A stretch of 37,705 nucleotides of DNA, from positions 1-37,705 of the forward strand of contig MNZR01000204.1 of the NCBI GenBank assembly GCA_001873705.1, given 5' to 3'. Below, piece by piece: positions 1 through 7,980 of this stretch. Source of the stretch: Syntrophobacteraceae bacterium CG2_30_61_12. Its GTDB lineage: Bacteria; Desulfobacterota; Syntrophobacteria; Syntrophobacterales; DSM-9756. A model generated the notes under the pieces. It was given only the letters and a program-made list of their open reading frames with translations. It made no database searches and was not told the DNA's origin. Position numbers and translations under genes: made by a program. Every line of letters starts with the position of its first letter. The first letter of the stretch is position 1.

Positions 1-70
1 TACCTGACGATCTTGGCTTGACCTCCTTGGCCTCTCCACTCAAAGTGATTGTTCCAAAAGATGCACACCC

Positions 71-115
71 ATTACCAAATGCGGGCAAGATGCCCGCGAT
101 CCCGGGAAAGCGCCC
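71..115 (+). repeat. GCGGGCA palindromic element, degenerate copy 1
   Basis: The perfect core GCGGGCA-AGA-TGCCCGC is at 81-97, preceded by ATTACCAAA and followed by CCCGGGAAAG. The same flanks occur in the copies near 22423, 28401 and 37505. The outer terminal inverted repeats of the complete copy (22387-22492) are not recognisable here, so this is a decayed or partial copy. Confidence 0.75.
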
Positions 116-126
116 ATAAAACGGTA

Positions 127-214
127 GTTCAGGGTGTGCCAAGCACTCCCTGACGATCCGTTGCCGGCGCCACCGGTTTGTCGGGTAGCTCCCGCTGGTC
201 GCAACCCGACCTAC
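127..214 (+). repeat. Two-hairpin dispersed element, copy A
   Basis: Two inverted repeats lie in a row. Hairpin 1 has TCAGGG at 129-134 and CCCTGA at 148-153. Hairpin 2 (180-210) has GTCGGGT and ACCCGAC enclosing a 17-base loop. The same arrangement occurs in opposite orientation at 11873-11965, with an identical hairpin-2 loop. The two stems differ only by a paired change (G-C here, A-T there), which points to selection or templated copying of a folded structure. Confidence 0.75.
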
Positions 215-356
215 GAATGGCTTGGCCTCTCCACTCAAAGAGGTTGTTCCAAAAGATCCACACCCATGTGCTTTCTACTGACCGGCATAGCTCAGAGCCG
301 TTTCAATCCTCCAAATGTCGACGAGACGTAGGGTCTTCCCTGACCCGTTGCCCTAT

Positions 357-1571
357 TCATGGATTCCAAAGTCTTATCGTAAAGATTTCTTCGTCCTCGA
401 TCAAATCAGGAAAAGTCCCATTGTGTTGCCGCATAACCTTAACGATTTTTCGAGGTATCCCCATCCCCATATGCTCAAGATAACCGTAATCTCTCATAAC
501 GTCCTTAAGCAGTTGATTCCGCGCTGAACGGCAGCCCGTTATCATCCGTTGCGGCGTAATGCCGTTCGGGAGCCGGCCTGGGGAAATCACCTCCAAGCGA
601 TCCGCATAAATGGACAACTCCACGGTGGTGCCGGACAGGAGGTAGTCCCGGTGCACAAGAGCGTTGACGATGGTCTCTCTGACCGCTTCTTCCGGATAAG
701 TCCGTTTTTGCTCACGCCTTGCACCGTCCGCCAGTGTTGCCGTAATTTCGGTGTTTCTTCTTGTGAATGCCACCGCTTGTTCAACCAGCCCATTGTCAAC
801 CAGCCCTTCACTTCCCAATAAAGCCGTCATTGGCCCGCGAATAGCCGAGCGTTCCTTGGCGGCGTAATCTTTTTCCTTGCCGGGATAGGCGACAGCATCG
901 ATCCCGGCTTGAGGCAAAAAACGATTCGGGTTGCTGCCAAACAGCAGCAAGCCGGCAACGGTCGCCGGCTTCCGGTCGCCCTCTTCAACCAGAAATTCGG
1001 TGTTCAGAAGCAGGCTTTGCCAAGCATCCGCATCATTGACATCTGGTGTTTCCTGAGAACGAATGCGGTGAAAATAGTCGGTCAACCGACGATAATCGAA
1101 ATCATTTGCGGACGAACCCGATACGCCGCGCACCTCTAACCGAAAGGCTCCGCGCTGCTGGAACAATCGCTCCAATTCCTCGGCACCGGCTTCACGACTC
1201 TGTGTTCCGACACGAATATAGTAGGTCCGGTGGTTATTGTGCCATAAATGGTGGACCGCCCATCCGCGTTCAACGTGGACAATCGCCACATCTTTCCCAC
1301 CCTCCACATCACGGATAACTTCATAGTACGGAATCAACTCAGGGCGAATCTTATCCCTGGAAGTATTCATCACCCATTCCTCCAGGCGATCCCTGGTTAT
1401 CCCCGCAACACTCCCGTCATCATCGATTCCCAGGATCACCCGACCGCCCCGCAAATTTGCAAACGCAACCAACTCTTTCGCCAATGCCCGGTTGTCCATG
1501 GTGTCACGCTTGAACTCAACGCCGGAGTTCTCGCCATTCTTGATTAGATGTAACAGCTCAGTCTTTGTCAT
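357..1571 (-). CDS. ATP-binding protein with AlbA_2 (Schlafen-type) domain
   Basis: 404 residues. The N-terminal half carries an AlbA_2 domain (about residues 14-130, with VEFKRD followed by VAFANLRGGRVILGI), a nucleic-acid-binding fold seen in Schlafen-like and putative regulatory or defence proteins. The C-terminal part (about 295-395) has GHKL-type ATPase features: an N-box-like ETIVNALVHRDY and a glycine-rich SPGRLPNGIT. This is the COG2865 layout, often labelled putative DNA-binding or RecG-like ATP-binding protein. The ATG follows the TrlF stop by 11 bp and is preceded by AGAGGAAA, so the two genes form one transcription unit. A role as partner or regulator of the upstream ATPase is inferred from this linkage; the biochemical activity is unknown. 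Confidence 0.85.
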   Translation of the reverse strand: MTKTELLHLIKNGENSGVEFKRDTMDNRALAKELVAFANLRGGRVILGIDDDGSVAGITRDRLEEWVMNTSRDKIRPELIPYYEVIRDVEGGKDVAIVHVERGWAVHHLWHNNHRTYYIRVGTQSREAGAEELERLFQQRGAFRLEVRGVSGSSANDFDYRRLTDYFHRIRSQETPDVNDADAWQSLLLNTEFLVEEGDRKPATVAGLLLFGSNPNRFLPQAGIDAVAYPGKEKDYAAKERSAIRGPMTALLGSEGLVDNGLVEQAVAFTRRNTEITATLADGARREQKRTYPEEAVRETIVNALVHRDYLLSGTTVELSIYADRLEVISPGRLPNGITPQRMITGCRSARNQLLKDVMRDYGYLEHMGMGIPRKIVKVMRQHNGTFPDLIEDEEIFTIRLWNP

Positions 1572-1582
1572 TGTATTTCCTC

Positions 1583-4261
1583 TTAGAAGCCGTACTTTAA
1601 GCGGCGCATTTCAAAAGCGTCCTTCCCCCCTTCTAGAACCTCCTCAACCATTTCACGAACCAGGCGTATGTCGATGGAGCCCATATGTTCCCGAGAGAGC
1701 CTGGCTTGCCCTTGATCTGCTTCACCGCACGCGGTTAGCCCGACGATCAATTCCGCATCTCCCAACACCGGGATGTTGGCATTGTGGGTGGCAAAAACAA
1801 ACTGGCGGCGGCGTTTTTCTTCCCTCATTTTGGGGACTACTCGGTCGGAAATGAAGCGATTATCAAGATCGTCCTCAGGCTGGTCCACAACCAAGGGCGC
1901 ACTTGACTCAAGCAACAATAGAAGGAGGACAGCTGTCGCTTTCTGGCCCGTGGAGAGGTCTTCCAGGGTCTGCCACAAGGGGGGTTGATCGTCATCGGCA
2001 ACATTTAATTTTATAGCCGTGGTCGGCGGCAGTTCCAATTCCTCGATTTGCATGATGATCTCCGGTTTTGCCTGGATCATGCGTTCGCCTTGGCTGGACG
2101 GGATGTTGAACCGCCGGGACAGCGCTTCCCGACCTTCTCTGCAAGCTGAAGCGAACAGCGGCAGCGAGAAGTCCGTGCTGGTTGTCAGCGTCTCAATCGC
2201 TTCCGACAATCGTCCGCCGATCTGATCGCGCAGAAGTTGAAACAGCGGCTCTCTGTTTGCACCTGCCGCCACCTCCACCAAAACCCGTCCCTCAAGTTTC
2301 CGGTTTACCTTTGCCGCCGCTCGTTCGATCCGGCGGAATTCCTCGGCCTTGACGTCCTCCCATTCGGAAAGCAGGTTGCGCCGTTCAGTTCCATGTTCCT
2401 TCAAGTCGCGCTGAAGCCGAGCCAGGCGTTCCTTTAGCGGGCGAAGTCCCTCAATTTGTCGGCGTAAGCGGATGAACTCGGCACCATCGATATTTGAGTT
2501 TTGCAGTTCACGCAAGATGGCCTCGGAGGCTTCCATGACCGCTTTTTTGCGTTCCTCCCACTGTGTTCGGATTTCGCCCAAGCCGGTCTTGGCCTTGTTG
2601 ATAGACTGTTCCATCTCGGCGGCCATTCGATCCATATCCTTGGTCAATTGATTCAGGATATCGTTCGCATCTCTCAAAATATCCCTTCCGGGAAGACCAT
2701 CCAGTGCTTTTTCGGAAATGAAGGCAAGGTCCACCGGAAGTGCGCCTCTAAACTGATTCAACAGTTCTTCAAAAGGGGTCAGTCGCTCCTCCGAGGTCTT
2801 AAGAACCCCTTCTTCCTGAACAATATGGCTCTGCTCCCGCAATTTTCCCTCGAGTCCGGCAGCCTGAAAGCGCCGCAACGTTTCCTCGAGGGCCGGCAAG
2901 CTGTTCAGGCGTTCCTCAATTTGGACAAGCTCTTCCTGGGCTTCAAGCAGGCGCCGGCGTGAACGCTCCAACTGCCGGCGGACACTGCTTTTTCGTTTTG
3001 GGATATCGGTATCATGCTCGACAAAACGGTCCAGAAGGCGGGTGAGTTTTTCTCGACTTTTCGTGAGTTCTGAAATTTCGTGTTGTCCAAATATTTCGGG
3101 CCGAGGGAGCACATCAGCAGGCGTCAGATTGAGAACGTTGCCGATTTCGTCTCTAACAACCGGCGGATTTGGAATCGTTCTTTCGATCAGGTAATCGCGC
3201 TGATTCGGATGGTACGATCGAACCAGGAGGGATATTTTAGTACCGCTTCGAAGCACCTGACGGATAATACCGTTATGACATTTGATGGCTTCTTCGCCGA
3301 GTGGGTCCACGCCAAGAACATACCGGATACTTTCAATGATTGTTGATTTTCCGGTTCCTCTGCCACCAATGAGCACATTCAGGTTTTCATTGAAATGGAT
3401 TGCCACACCATCTAGAAAGCCACCTTGCCACGTCACCGCAATGAACTTGGCATGCTCATCAGGTGTTGGATCAGTGGCCAGGCGTATCCTGGAAACCGGA
3501 TCCAGAAAGGCCTGTCTCAGTCCCTCGATGGTAACGTTTGACATCTTTATCCAGCAAGACGAACCAGGCTTTTCCAAATCCTCGGGGCTCGATACATCCT
3601 GCGCGTTGACAATCGCCACCGGTCGATCACGAAAATAGTCCCGATTCTTGTTTTGTATGATCGGTCTGACGTTATCGGGAACATCCTCGACCGGTCCCGG
3701 CAATGCGCAGGCCAACAGATGAGGCCAGGTCCAGGCAGCGATCCTTGACTGGCCCGACAGTCTATTGAGAAGCCCGCCCTCACTGGCGACATGAGCCGCG
3801 ATACAAATACTCCCCCAGCACCCGTGGGATTCCTTCAAGAACTCCACAACATCGTATTTGCCGATCGGCGATACCGTTTCATCTTGGTGGATGCCGCAAT
3901 CACCCAGGATCCGCTCCAATGAATGCGCATCCTTGGCCGGATCAAACAAGCAGAGCAAATGCACGCCATCTTTACTAACCGCTTCGAAGCCGGGAAACAC
4001 GATGATTCCTGCGTCTTCCGCCGCCTGGCGCAGTGATTGTGTCGACTGCGCTCGATAATGATCGGTGATCCCGATGACTTCAATGCCGATTCTCTGACAC
4101 GCCTCCACCATCGCCGCATTGTAATTCGCCTCATTGCTGAATGCCGTCGCTTTGTTGTGACGCACAATATACTCAAACGGATTCACCTGCAGCGCGCTAC
4201 GATAGAAACGAGCGCCGCAAGGCAGCTTTCGGGCAGCCAAGATAGCTTCTGTACTCCTCAT
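1583..4261 (-). CDS. TrlF-type PHP-domain / SMC-like AAA ATPase (putative defence protein)
   Basis: 892 residues from the ATG at 4261, which has AAAGGGA seven bases upstream. A TTG start at 4330 would add 23 unconserved residues and has no better site. The N-terminal 260 residues resemble a PHP phosphoesterase: TDH at 66-68, GFEA at 91-94, VHLL at 100-103 and AAHV at 155-158 are present. The usual first HxH is replaced by Gln25-Val-Asn27, and the usual DAH near 222 by QDV. An SMC/RecN-like ATPase follows: Walker A GGRGTGKS (299-306), a long charged coiled-coil region (about 400-650), signature LSTGQKA (769-775), Walker B VVDQPEDD (791-798) and His826. PHP plus SMC-type ATPase matches the TrlF family and resembles Ppl-type anti-phage proteins. 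Function here is inferred. Confidence 0.85.
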   Translation of the reverse strand: MRSTEAILAARKLPCGARFYRSALQVNPFEYIVRHNKATAFSNEANYNAAMVEACQRIGIEVIGITDHYRAQSTQSLRQAAEDAGIIVFPGFEAVSKDGVHLLCLFDPAKDAHSLERILGDCGIHQDETVSPIGKYDVVEFLKESHGCWGSICIAAHVASEGGLLNRLSGQSRIAAWTWPHLLACALPGPVEDVPDNVRPIIQNKNRDYFRDRPVAIVNAQDVSSPEDLEKPGSSCWIKMSNVTIEGLRQAFLDPVSRIRLATDPTPDEHAKFIAVTWQGGFLDGVAIHFNENLNVLIGGRGTGKSTIIESIRYVLGVDPLGEEAIKCHNGIIRQVLRSGTKISLLVRSYHPNQRDYLIERTIPNPPVVRDEIGNVLNLTPADVLPRPEIFGQHEISELTKSREKLTRLLDRFVEHDTDIPKRKSSVRRQLERSRRRLLEAQEELVQIEERLNSLPALEETLRRFQAAGLEGKLREQSHIVQEEGVLKTSEERLTPFEELLNQFRGALPVDLAFISEKALDGLPGRDILRDANDILNQLTKDMDRMAAEMEQSINKAKTGLGEIRTQWEERKKAVMEASEAILRELQNSNIDGAEFIRLRRQIEGLRPLKERLARLQRDLKEHGTERRNLLSEWEDVKAEEFRRIERAAAKVNRKLEGRVLVEVAAGANREPLFQLLRDQIGGRLSEAIETLTTSTDFSLPLFASACREGREALSRRFNIPSSQGERMIQAKPEIIMQIEELELPPTTAIKLNVADDDQPPLWQTLEDLSTGQKATAVLLLLLLESSAPLVVDQPEDDLDNRFISDRVVPKMREEKRRRQFVFATHNANIPVLGDAELIVGLTACGEADQGQARLSREHMGSIDIRLVREMVEEVLEGGKDAFEMRRLKYGF

Positions 4262-4891
4262 CTTAATCCCTTTGCTTGAGGCTTTTCTGGACCTCGGCTG
4301 AGGCCTGGGTGACGATAAAAGAGCGCCCAAAGCGGCAGAGTTATTCGTTGACGATTCTTTAGCTCCAGCTTCCAGTGTGGTATCCCGTATGTCCCATCTC
4401 TCGTGAAGTCAATGGCGCCTTCTTTTATACCTGTTTAGCTTGAGAAATTACGTTTTGTGTTCCCGCGGAGGCGCTGAGAGCGCGGAGAAGAGCCCTGAAA
4501 TCAACCTCCGCGGCTCTGCGTCTCCGCGCGGAAATGAAACTTTTAAGCCTTCACAAGGATATCTTACCATCATGACCATCAAATCGCAGCTCTCCGGCGA
4601 GAATTTCAGAAAAAATGCAGTCCCGCACCGGGGGCTGAAGGATTGCGATTATCCAGACTGTTTCTTCGTCAGGGTCAAACGAACGGGGTGGTCGGTTCCA
4701 GTGATGAGGGATACCCGCCGAGGACCGAGATGGTCAGGACATGGCCCCGCCAACAAGGCGATTGTTCCAGAACCAGCGGAGGCTTATCGATGGGCGGCCA
4801 ACCCCATTGACGGCGGCGGCCCCTGGGATCGGCCGCCTATTCATCACGCCCGATCCAGCGCCGCGGCGTCACGCCGCCCCCAAAGGTGGTT
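4262..4891. other. Intergenic region upstream of trlF and downstream of nifA
   Basis: About 630 bp without a convincing gene. It holds a GGAG-rich hairpin element (4461-4532) and, 14 bases past the nifA stop, a small perfect hairpin GCGGCG-TCA-CGCCGC (4863-4877) with no T-run. An open frame on the plus strand (4440-4916) shows no recognisable domain and starts inside the repeat. On the minus strand TTGACT (4412-4407) could be a -35 box for trlF, but the matching -10 is poor. Confidence 0.6.
4461..4532. repeat. GGAG-rich long imperfect hairpin, copy 1
   Basis: The left arm (CCGCGGAGGCGCTGAGAGCG, from about 4463) pairs imperfectly with the right arm ending CTGCGTCTCCGCGCGG at about 4531, across a central spacer. 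A similar design with diverged sequence lies at 7844-7920. Repeats of the form CGGAGACACGGAG are common intergenic palindromes in environmental bacteria; no coding function is suggested. Confidence 0.6.
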
Positions 4892-6481
4892 TCACGGGGT
4901 GGAGACGGGAGCGTAACCGCTATCTTGGGGGTTCGAACGGCGCCGGCGATGGTCCTTGAGCATCCGGTCGAGGCCGAACTTTTTCACCCGATAGCCCATT
5001 TGCCTGGAAGTGAGCCCCAGATGCTGGGCGGCCCGGGATTGGATCCAGCGATGGCGTTCCAGGGCGGCGAGGATCTCTTTACGTTCCAATTCCTCCAGTC
5101 GCGAGAGCGGCTCCGGGTCGAGCAGCGCCGCATCCTTCGGCCCAAAGATCAGAAAGGACGGCAGTTGCTTGATATCGATCAACGGCCCTTCCATCATGAT
5201 GGCCAGCCGCTCGATCAGGTTTTCCAGTTCGCGCACGTTGCCGGGCCAGGGGTAGTCTTGCAGCACCTCGATGCTCCTGGGCGTGAAATGCAGCGGCTTG
5301 CCGTATTCCCGGGCCGCTTTTTCGAGGAAATAGTCGGCCAGCAGCGGAATGTCTTCCCGGCGGTCGTGCAGGGGCGGAACCTGAATCGGAAACACATTCA
5401 GCCGATAGTAGAGGTCTCCCCGAAACGCCCCCTCGTTCACCGCTTCGGCCAGGTCCCGGTTGGTGGCGGCAATCATCCGCGCGTCCACCCGCCGGGTCCT
5501 GGTCCCGCCGAGCCGCTCGAATTCGCGATCCTGCAGGAAACGCAGCAACTTGGCCTGGAGCTTGAGACTCAGCTCCCCGATTTCATCAAGGAAGGCGGTA
5601 CCACCGTCGGCTTCTTCAAAACGGCCGGGCTTGGCCTGGGTCGCACCGGTGAAGGCGCCCTTTTCGTGACCGAACAATTCCGATTCCAACAGGGCTTCAG
5701 GCAGGGCCGCGCAATTGATCTTGACGAAGGGACAGCGCGCGCGCGTGCTCATTTCGTGGATGATCCGCGCGATCAGGGTCTTGCCTGTCCCGGATTGCCC
5801 CAGCAGCAGTACCGAAGCGCGGCTGGGAGCCACCTTATCAATCAGCTGCTGCAACTCCATCATGGCCGGACTCACCCCGACCATGAAGAAGTGGTTGTAT
5901 TTTTCCGAAACCTCGGCCTTCAGGGCCAGGTTTTCCCGCGCCGCCGTTCGTTCCCGTTCCCGCACCTGGAGGTTCAGGCTGACGAATTGCGCGATGAGCG
6001 TCGCCACAATGGTGAGAAAACACATGTCTTCTTCAAAAGACACTTCCGACTCGAACAGGCGGTCCACGCTGATCACCCCGATCGGCCGCCCCTGCAGCTG
6101 AATAGGCACACCGATGAAAGCGATGCTGCCCTTTTCGATGTTGCGGCTTCGGGTCTTGTTGAGAAACAGCGGTTCCCGACTGATGTCCGGGACCACGAAC
6201 GGCTGGGCGGTGCGAAAAATGAGGCCGGTGATGCCTTCATCGGGACCGTAGATGCCGCGCTTCTTTTCCTCTTCCAACATGCCGTGGGAGGCGTGAATCT
6301 TGAGATACCCGGTTTCCGGGTCACGCAGCGTCACCGTGGCCCGTTCCATGGCCAACGACCGCGACAAGATCCGCAGCACCGATTCCAGGGTCTGATCGAG
6401 CTGTAGCGCCTGCCCGGCCATCCGGCTGATGTCGTAAAGCACCTTGAGTTCCAGTTCACTGAGTTTCGCTTCCATGCTCAA
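4892..6481 (-). CDS. nifA: NifA-like sigma-54-dependent transcriptional activator
   Basis: 529 residues in the order GAF, AAA+ and Fis-type HTH. The GAF-like sensor spans about 30-170. The AAA+ domain has Walker A GQSGTGKT (228-235), the sigma-54 contact loop GAFTGA (275-280) and Walker B TAFLDE (295-300). The C-terminal HTH ([20 protein letters not shown]) closely resembles that of NifA. Such proteins open sigma-54 promoters, classically of nitrogen-fixation genes. The cysteine cluster used for oxygen sensing in rhizobial NifA is not evident in the interdomain region. No nif genes are in the window; the neighbour is a divergent dehydrogenase pair. The start is uncertain: no strong ribosome site precedes ATG 6481 or the in-frame ATG at 6475. 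Confidence 0.8.
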   Translation of the reverse strand: MSMEAKLSELELKVLYDISRMAGQALQLDQTLESVLRILSRSLAMERATVTLRDPETGYLKIHASHGMLEEEKKRGIYGPDEGITGLIFRTAQPFVVPDISREPLFLNKTRSRNIEKGSIAFIGVPIQLQGRPIGVISVDRLFESEVSFEEDMCFLTIVATLIAQFVSLNLQVRERERTAARENLALKAEVSEKYNHFFMVGVSPAMMELQQLIDKVAPSRASVLLLGQSGTGKTLIARIIHEMSTRARCPFVKINCAALPEALLESELFGHEKGAFTGATQAKPGRFEEADGGTAFLDEIGELSLKLQAKLLRFLQDREFERLGGTRTRRVDARMIAATNRDLAEAVNEGAFRGDLYYRLNVFPIQVPPLHDRREDIPLLADYFLEKAAREYGKPLHFTPRSIEVLQDYPWPGNVRELENLIERLAIMMEGPLIDIKQLPSFLIFGPKDAALLDPEPLSRLEELERKEILAALERHRWIQSRAAQHLGLTSRQMGYRVKKFGLDRMLKDHRRRRSNPQDSGYAPVSTP

Positions 6482-6986
6482 TGGTTAGGCAAAGATCATG
6501 CCCAAAGCGGAAAACCGGCACCATCCGAAGCAGCGGCACTTGGGCAGGTCATCCTGGGATCGGCCGAATCGAACCCGCAACCGCCTCCGACTGGCGCTGG
6601 ATTCTCATGAAATCTTGATCAGCCGCGAATCGGTCCGGAGCCATCACCAGGTTTTTCCTCTAGCCTTCGACTCCCCGTCCCTCCCTCACCCGACTTCTCC
6701 CAGGTGCTCTGGAAGGCTCGCCGGTTCCGTTCCGGCTGGAACAAAAACCGACTTCCAGAGGCAGATTGATACATATTTGTTCCCTAACCGAGAACCAATT
6801 AGATTCCCCGGCCGAATGAGCGCGGTCTCCGGCGCGGCACCCTCCCCTTCCCGTCTGGGCTATTTCGGTCCCGGCACCAACGCTTTTCAATCCGTCCCGG
6901 ATGCCCTATACTGGTCGCGGTGTTGATCCATTTCAGCGGACTCCGTGCGGCGTGGCCGGCCGGTGGAGCGGGACCAAGGAGCATTC
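6482..6986. other. Divergent intergenic region between nifA and the SDR gene
   Basis: 505 bp with no gene. A weak sigma-70-like TATACT is at 6907-6912 with TTTCAA 16 bp upstream (6885-6890), oriented toward the dehydrogenase. No clear TGGCAC-N5-TTGC (-24/-12) promoter and no exact TGT-N10-ACA NifA site was found by eye on either strand, so the sequence does not show that NifA controls its neighbour. Confidence 0.5.
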
Positions 6987-7817
6987 ATGAGTGAAATCTA
7001 CGGCAAAGTGGCGCTGGTGACCGGTGCCGCCGGCGGTATCGGCCGCCTGATGAGTCTCGATCTGGCCGGTCGCGGCGCCCGCCTGGTGCTGTGGGACATC
7101 GATCAGGCGGGGCTGGCCCGGGTCAGCGAGGAAGTCGCCGCCATGGGGCGCGAAGTCCATGGCTACCGTTGCGATCTGTCGAGCCGGCAAGCGATCCATG
7201 AAGCGGCCGACCGGGTCAAACAGGAAGTGGGCCCGGTGGATATCCTGGTGAACAATGCCGGGATCGTCACGGGTCGGCATTTTCTGCAATGCAGCGATGA
7301 GCAGATCGAACGGACCATGGCCGTAAACCTCATGGCCCACTTCTGGACGCTGAAGGCGTTTCTGCCGGACATGGTGCGGCGCGACCAGGGCCACATCGTC
7401 ACCATCGCTTCGGCCGGAGGACTGGTTGGAGCCAACCGCCTGGTGGACTACTGCGCTTCCAAGTTCGCCGCGGTCGGTCTGGACGACGCGCTGCGCATGG
7501 AACTACGCAAGAACCGCTGGAACATTCGGACCACGGTGGTCTGCCCGTATTTCATCAAGACCGGCATGTTCAGCGGGGTGCGCACCCGCTTTGCCGCGCT
7601 CCTGCCACTGCTGGACGAAGACCGGGTGGCAGCCAAGATCGTCGCCGCCATCGCCGCCGACAAACGGCGGGTGGTGCTGCCCGTCACCGTGTATCTGGTC
7701 TGGCTGTTACGCCTGCTGCCGGTAGAGGCGTTCGACTGGTGCGCCGACCTGCTGGGGATCAACGCCGCCATGGACCGATTCCGCGGGCGCCGGCGGGAAG
7801 CGCAAAACCGGCCATGA
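6987..7817 (+). CDS. Short-chain dehydrogenase/reductase, SDR16C-like
   Basis: 276 residues from the ATG at 6987, chosen because AAGGAG (6976-6981) lies five bases upstream; an upstream GTG at 6945 lacks this. Classical SDR motifs are present: TGAAGGIG cofactor loop near residues 11-18, NNAG, and the active-site YCASK with an upstream serine in TIASAGG. The segment VTIASAGGLVGANRLVDYCA and the hydrophobic, arginine-rich C-terminus resemble eukaryotic-type SDR16C enzymes (retinol, long-chain alcohol or 17-beta-hydroxysteroid dehydrogenases). The aldehyde dehydrogenase gene follows after 163 bp, suggesting sequential oxidation of a lipophilic alcohol through the aldehyde to the acid. The substrate is not shown by the sequence. 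Confidence 0.85.
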   Translation: MSEIYGKVALVTGAAGGIGRLMSLDLAGRGARLVLWDIDQAGLARVSEEVAAMGREVHGYRCDLSSRQAIHEAADRVKQEVGPVDILVNNAGIVTGRHFLQCSDEQIERTMAVNLMAHFWTLKAFLPDMVRRDQGHIVTIASAGGLVGANRLVDYCASKFAAVGLDDALRMELRKNRWNIRTTVVCPYFIKTGMFSGVRTRFAALLPLLDEDRVAAKIVAAIAADKRRVVLPVTVYLVWLLRLLPVEAFDWCADLLGINAAMDRFRGRRREAQNRP

Positions 7818-7843
7818 TCATCGTTTCGGCCACCGCAAAAGGC

Positions 7844-7920
7844 TTTCACCACGGAGACACGGAGAACACGGAGAAAACCGTTGGACTTTCTCTGGGTCCT
7901 CCGTGCCTCCGTGGGTGAGC
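7844..7920. repeat. GGAG-rich long imperfect hairpin, copy 2
   Basis: The left arm TTCACCACGGAGACACGGAG (from 7845) pairs with the right arm CTCCGTGCCTCCGTGGGTGA ending at about 7918, giving a long hairpin with a central spacer. It lies between the SDR and aldehyde dehydrogenase genes, so if the two are co-transcribed it is carried in the mRNA. It is related in design to the element at 4461-4532. Confidence 0.7.
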
Positions 7921-7980
7921 TTGTTTGAAATGGCTCTAACGATGATCAAGACCGCAAAACCGAGTTGATAGGAGTGGCCC

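Larger units (their letters stand above)
26..267. repeat. 47-bp imperfect direct repeat, two copies
   Basis: Bases 26-72 and 221-267 are the same 47-bp sequence apart from a few substitutions. Both begin CTTGGCCTCTCCACTCAAAG and end with CACACCCAT. The copies start 195 bp apart and bracket the GCGGGCA palindrome and the two-hairpin element. This is consistent with a local duplication of a composite repeat unit, or with a target region duplicated around inserted repeats. No transposase is present. Confidence 0.8.
1..356. other. Repeat-rich intergenic region
   Basis: No credible gene is seen; the short open frames here lack family features and ribosome sites. The stretch is made of repeats: two 47-bp near-identical direct copies, one degenerate copy of the GCGGGCA palindrome, and a two-hairpin element. 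Bases 1-8 (TACCTGAC) match the end of the 31-bp hairpin found at 11877-11907, so the window may begin inside another copy. A further short palindrome (AGGG-TCTT-CCCT, near 330-341) resembles a decayed fragment. It lies downstream of the TrlF/AlbA_2 module and could be the edge of an accessory island. Confidence 0.7.

Noticed and set aside
4440-4916. 158-residue plus-strand open frame between trlF and nifA
   Set aside because: It begins within a hairpin repeat, has no domain, and its end overlaps the nifA 3' end.
4886-6406. 506-residue plus-strand open frame opposite nifA
   Set aside because: Shadow of the NifA-like gene; no domain or ribosome site.
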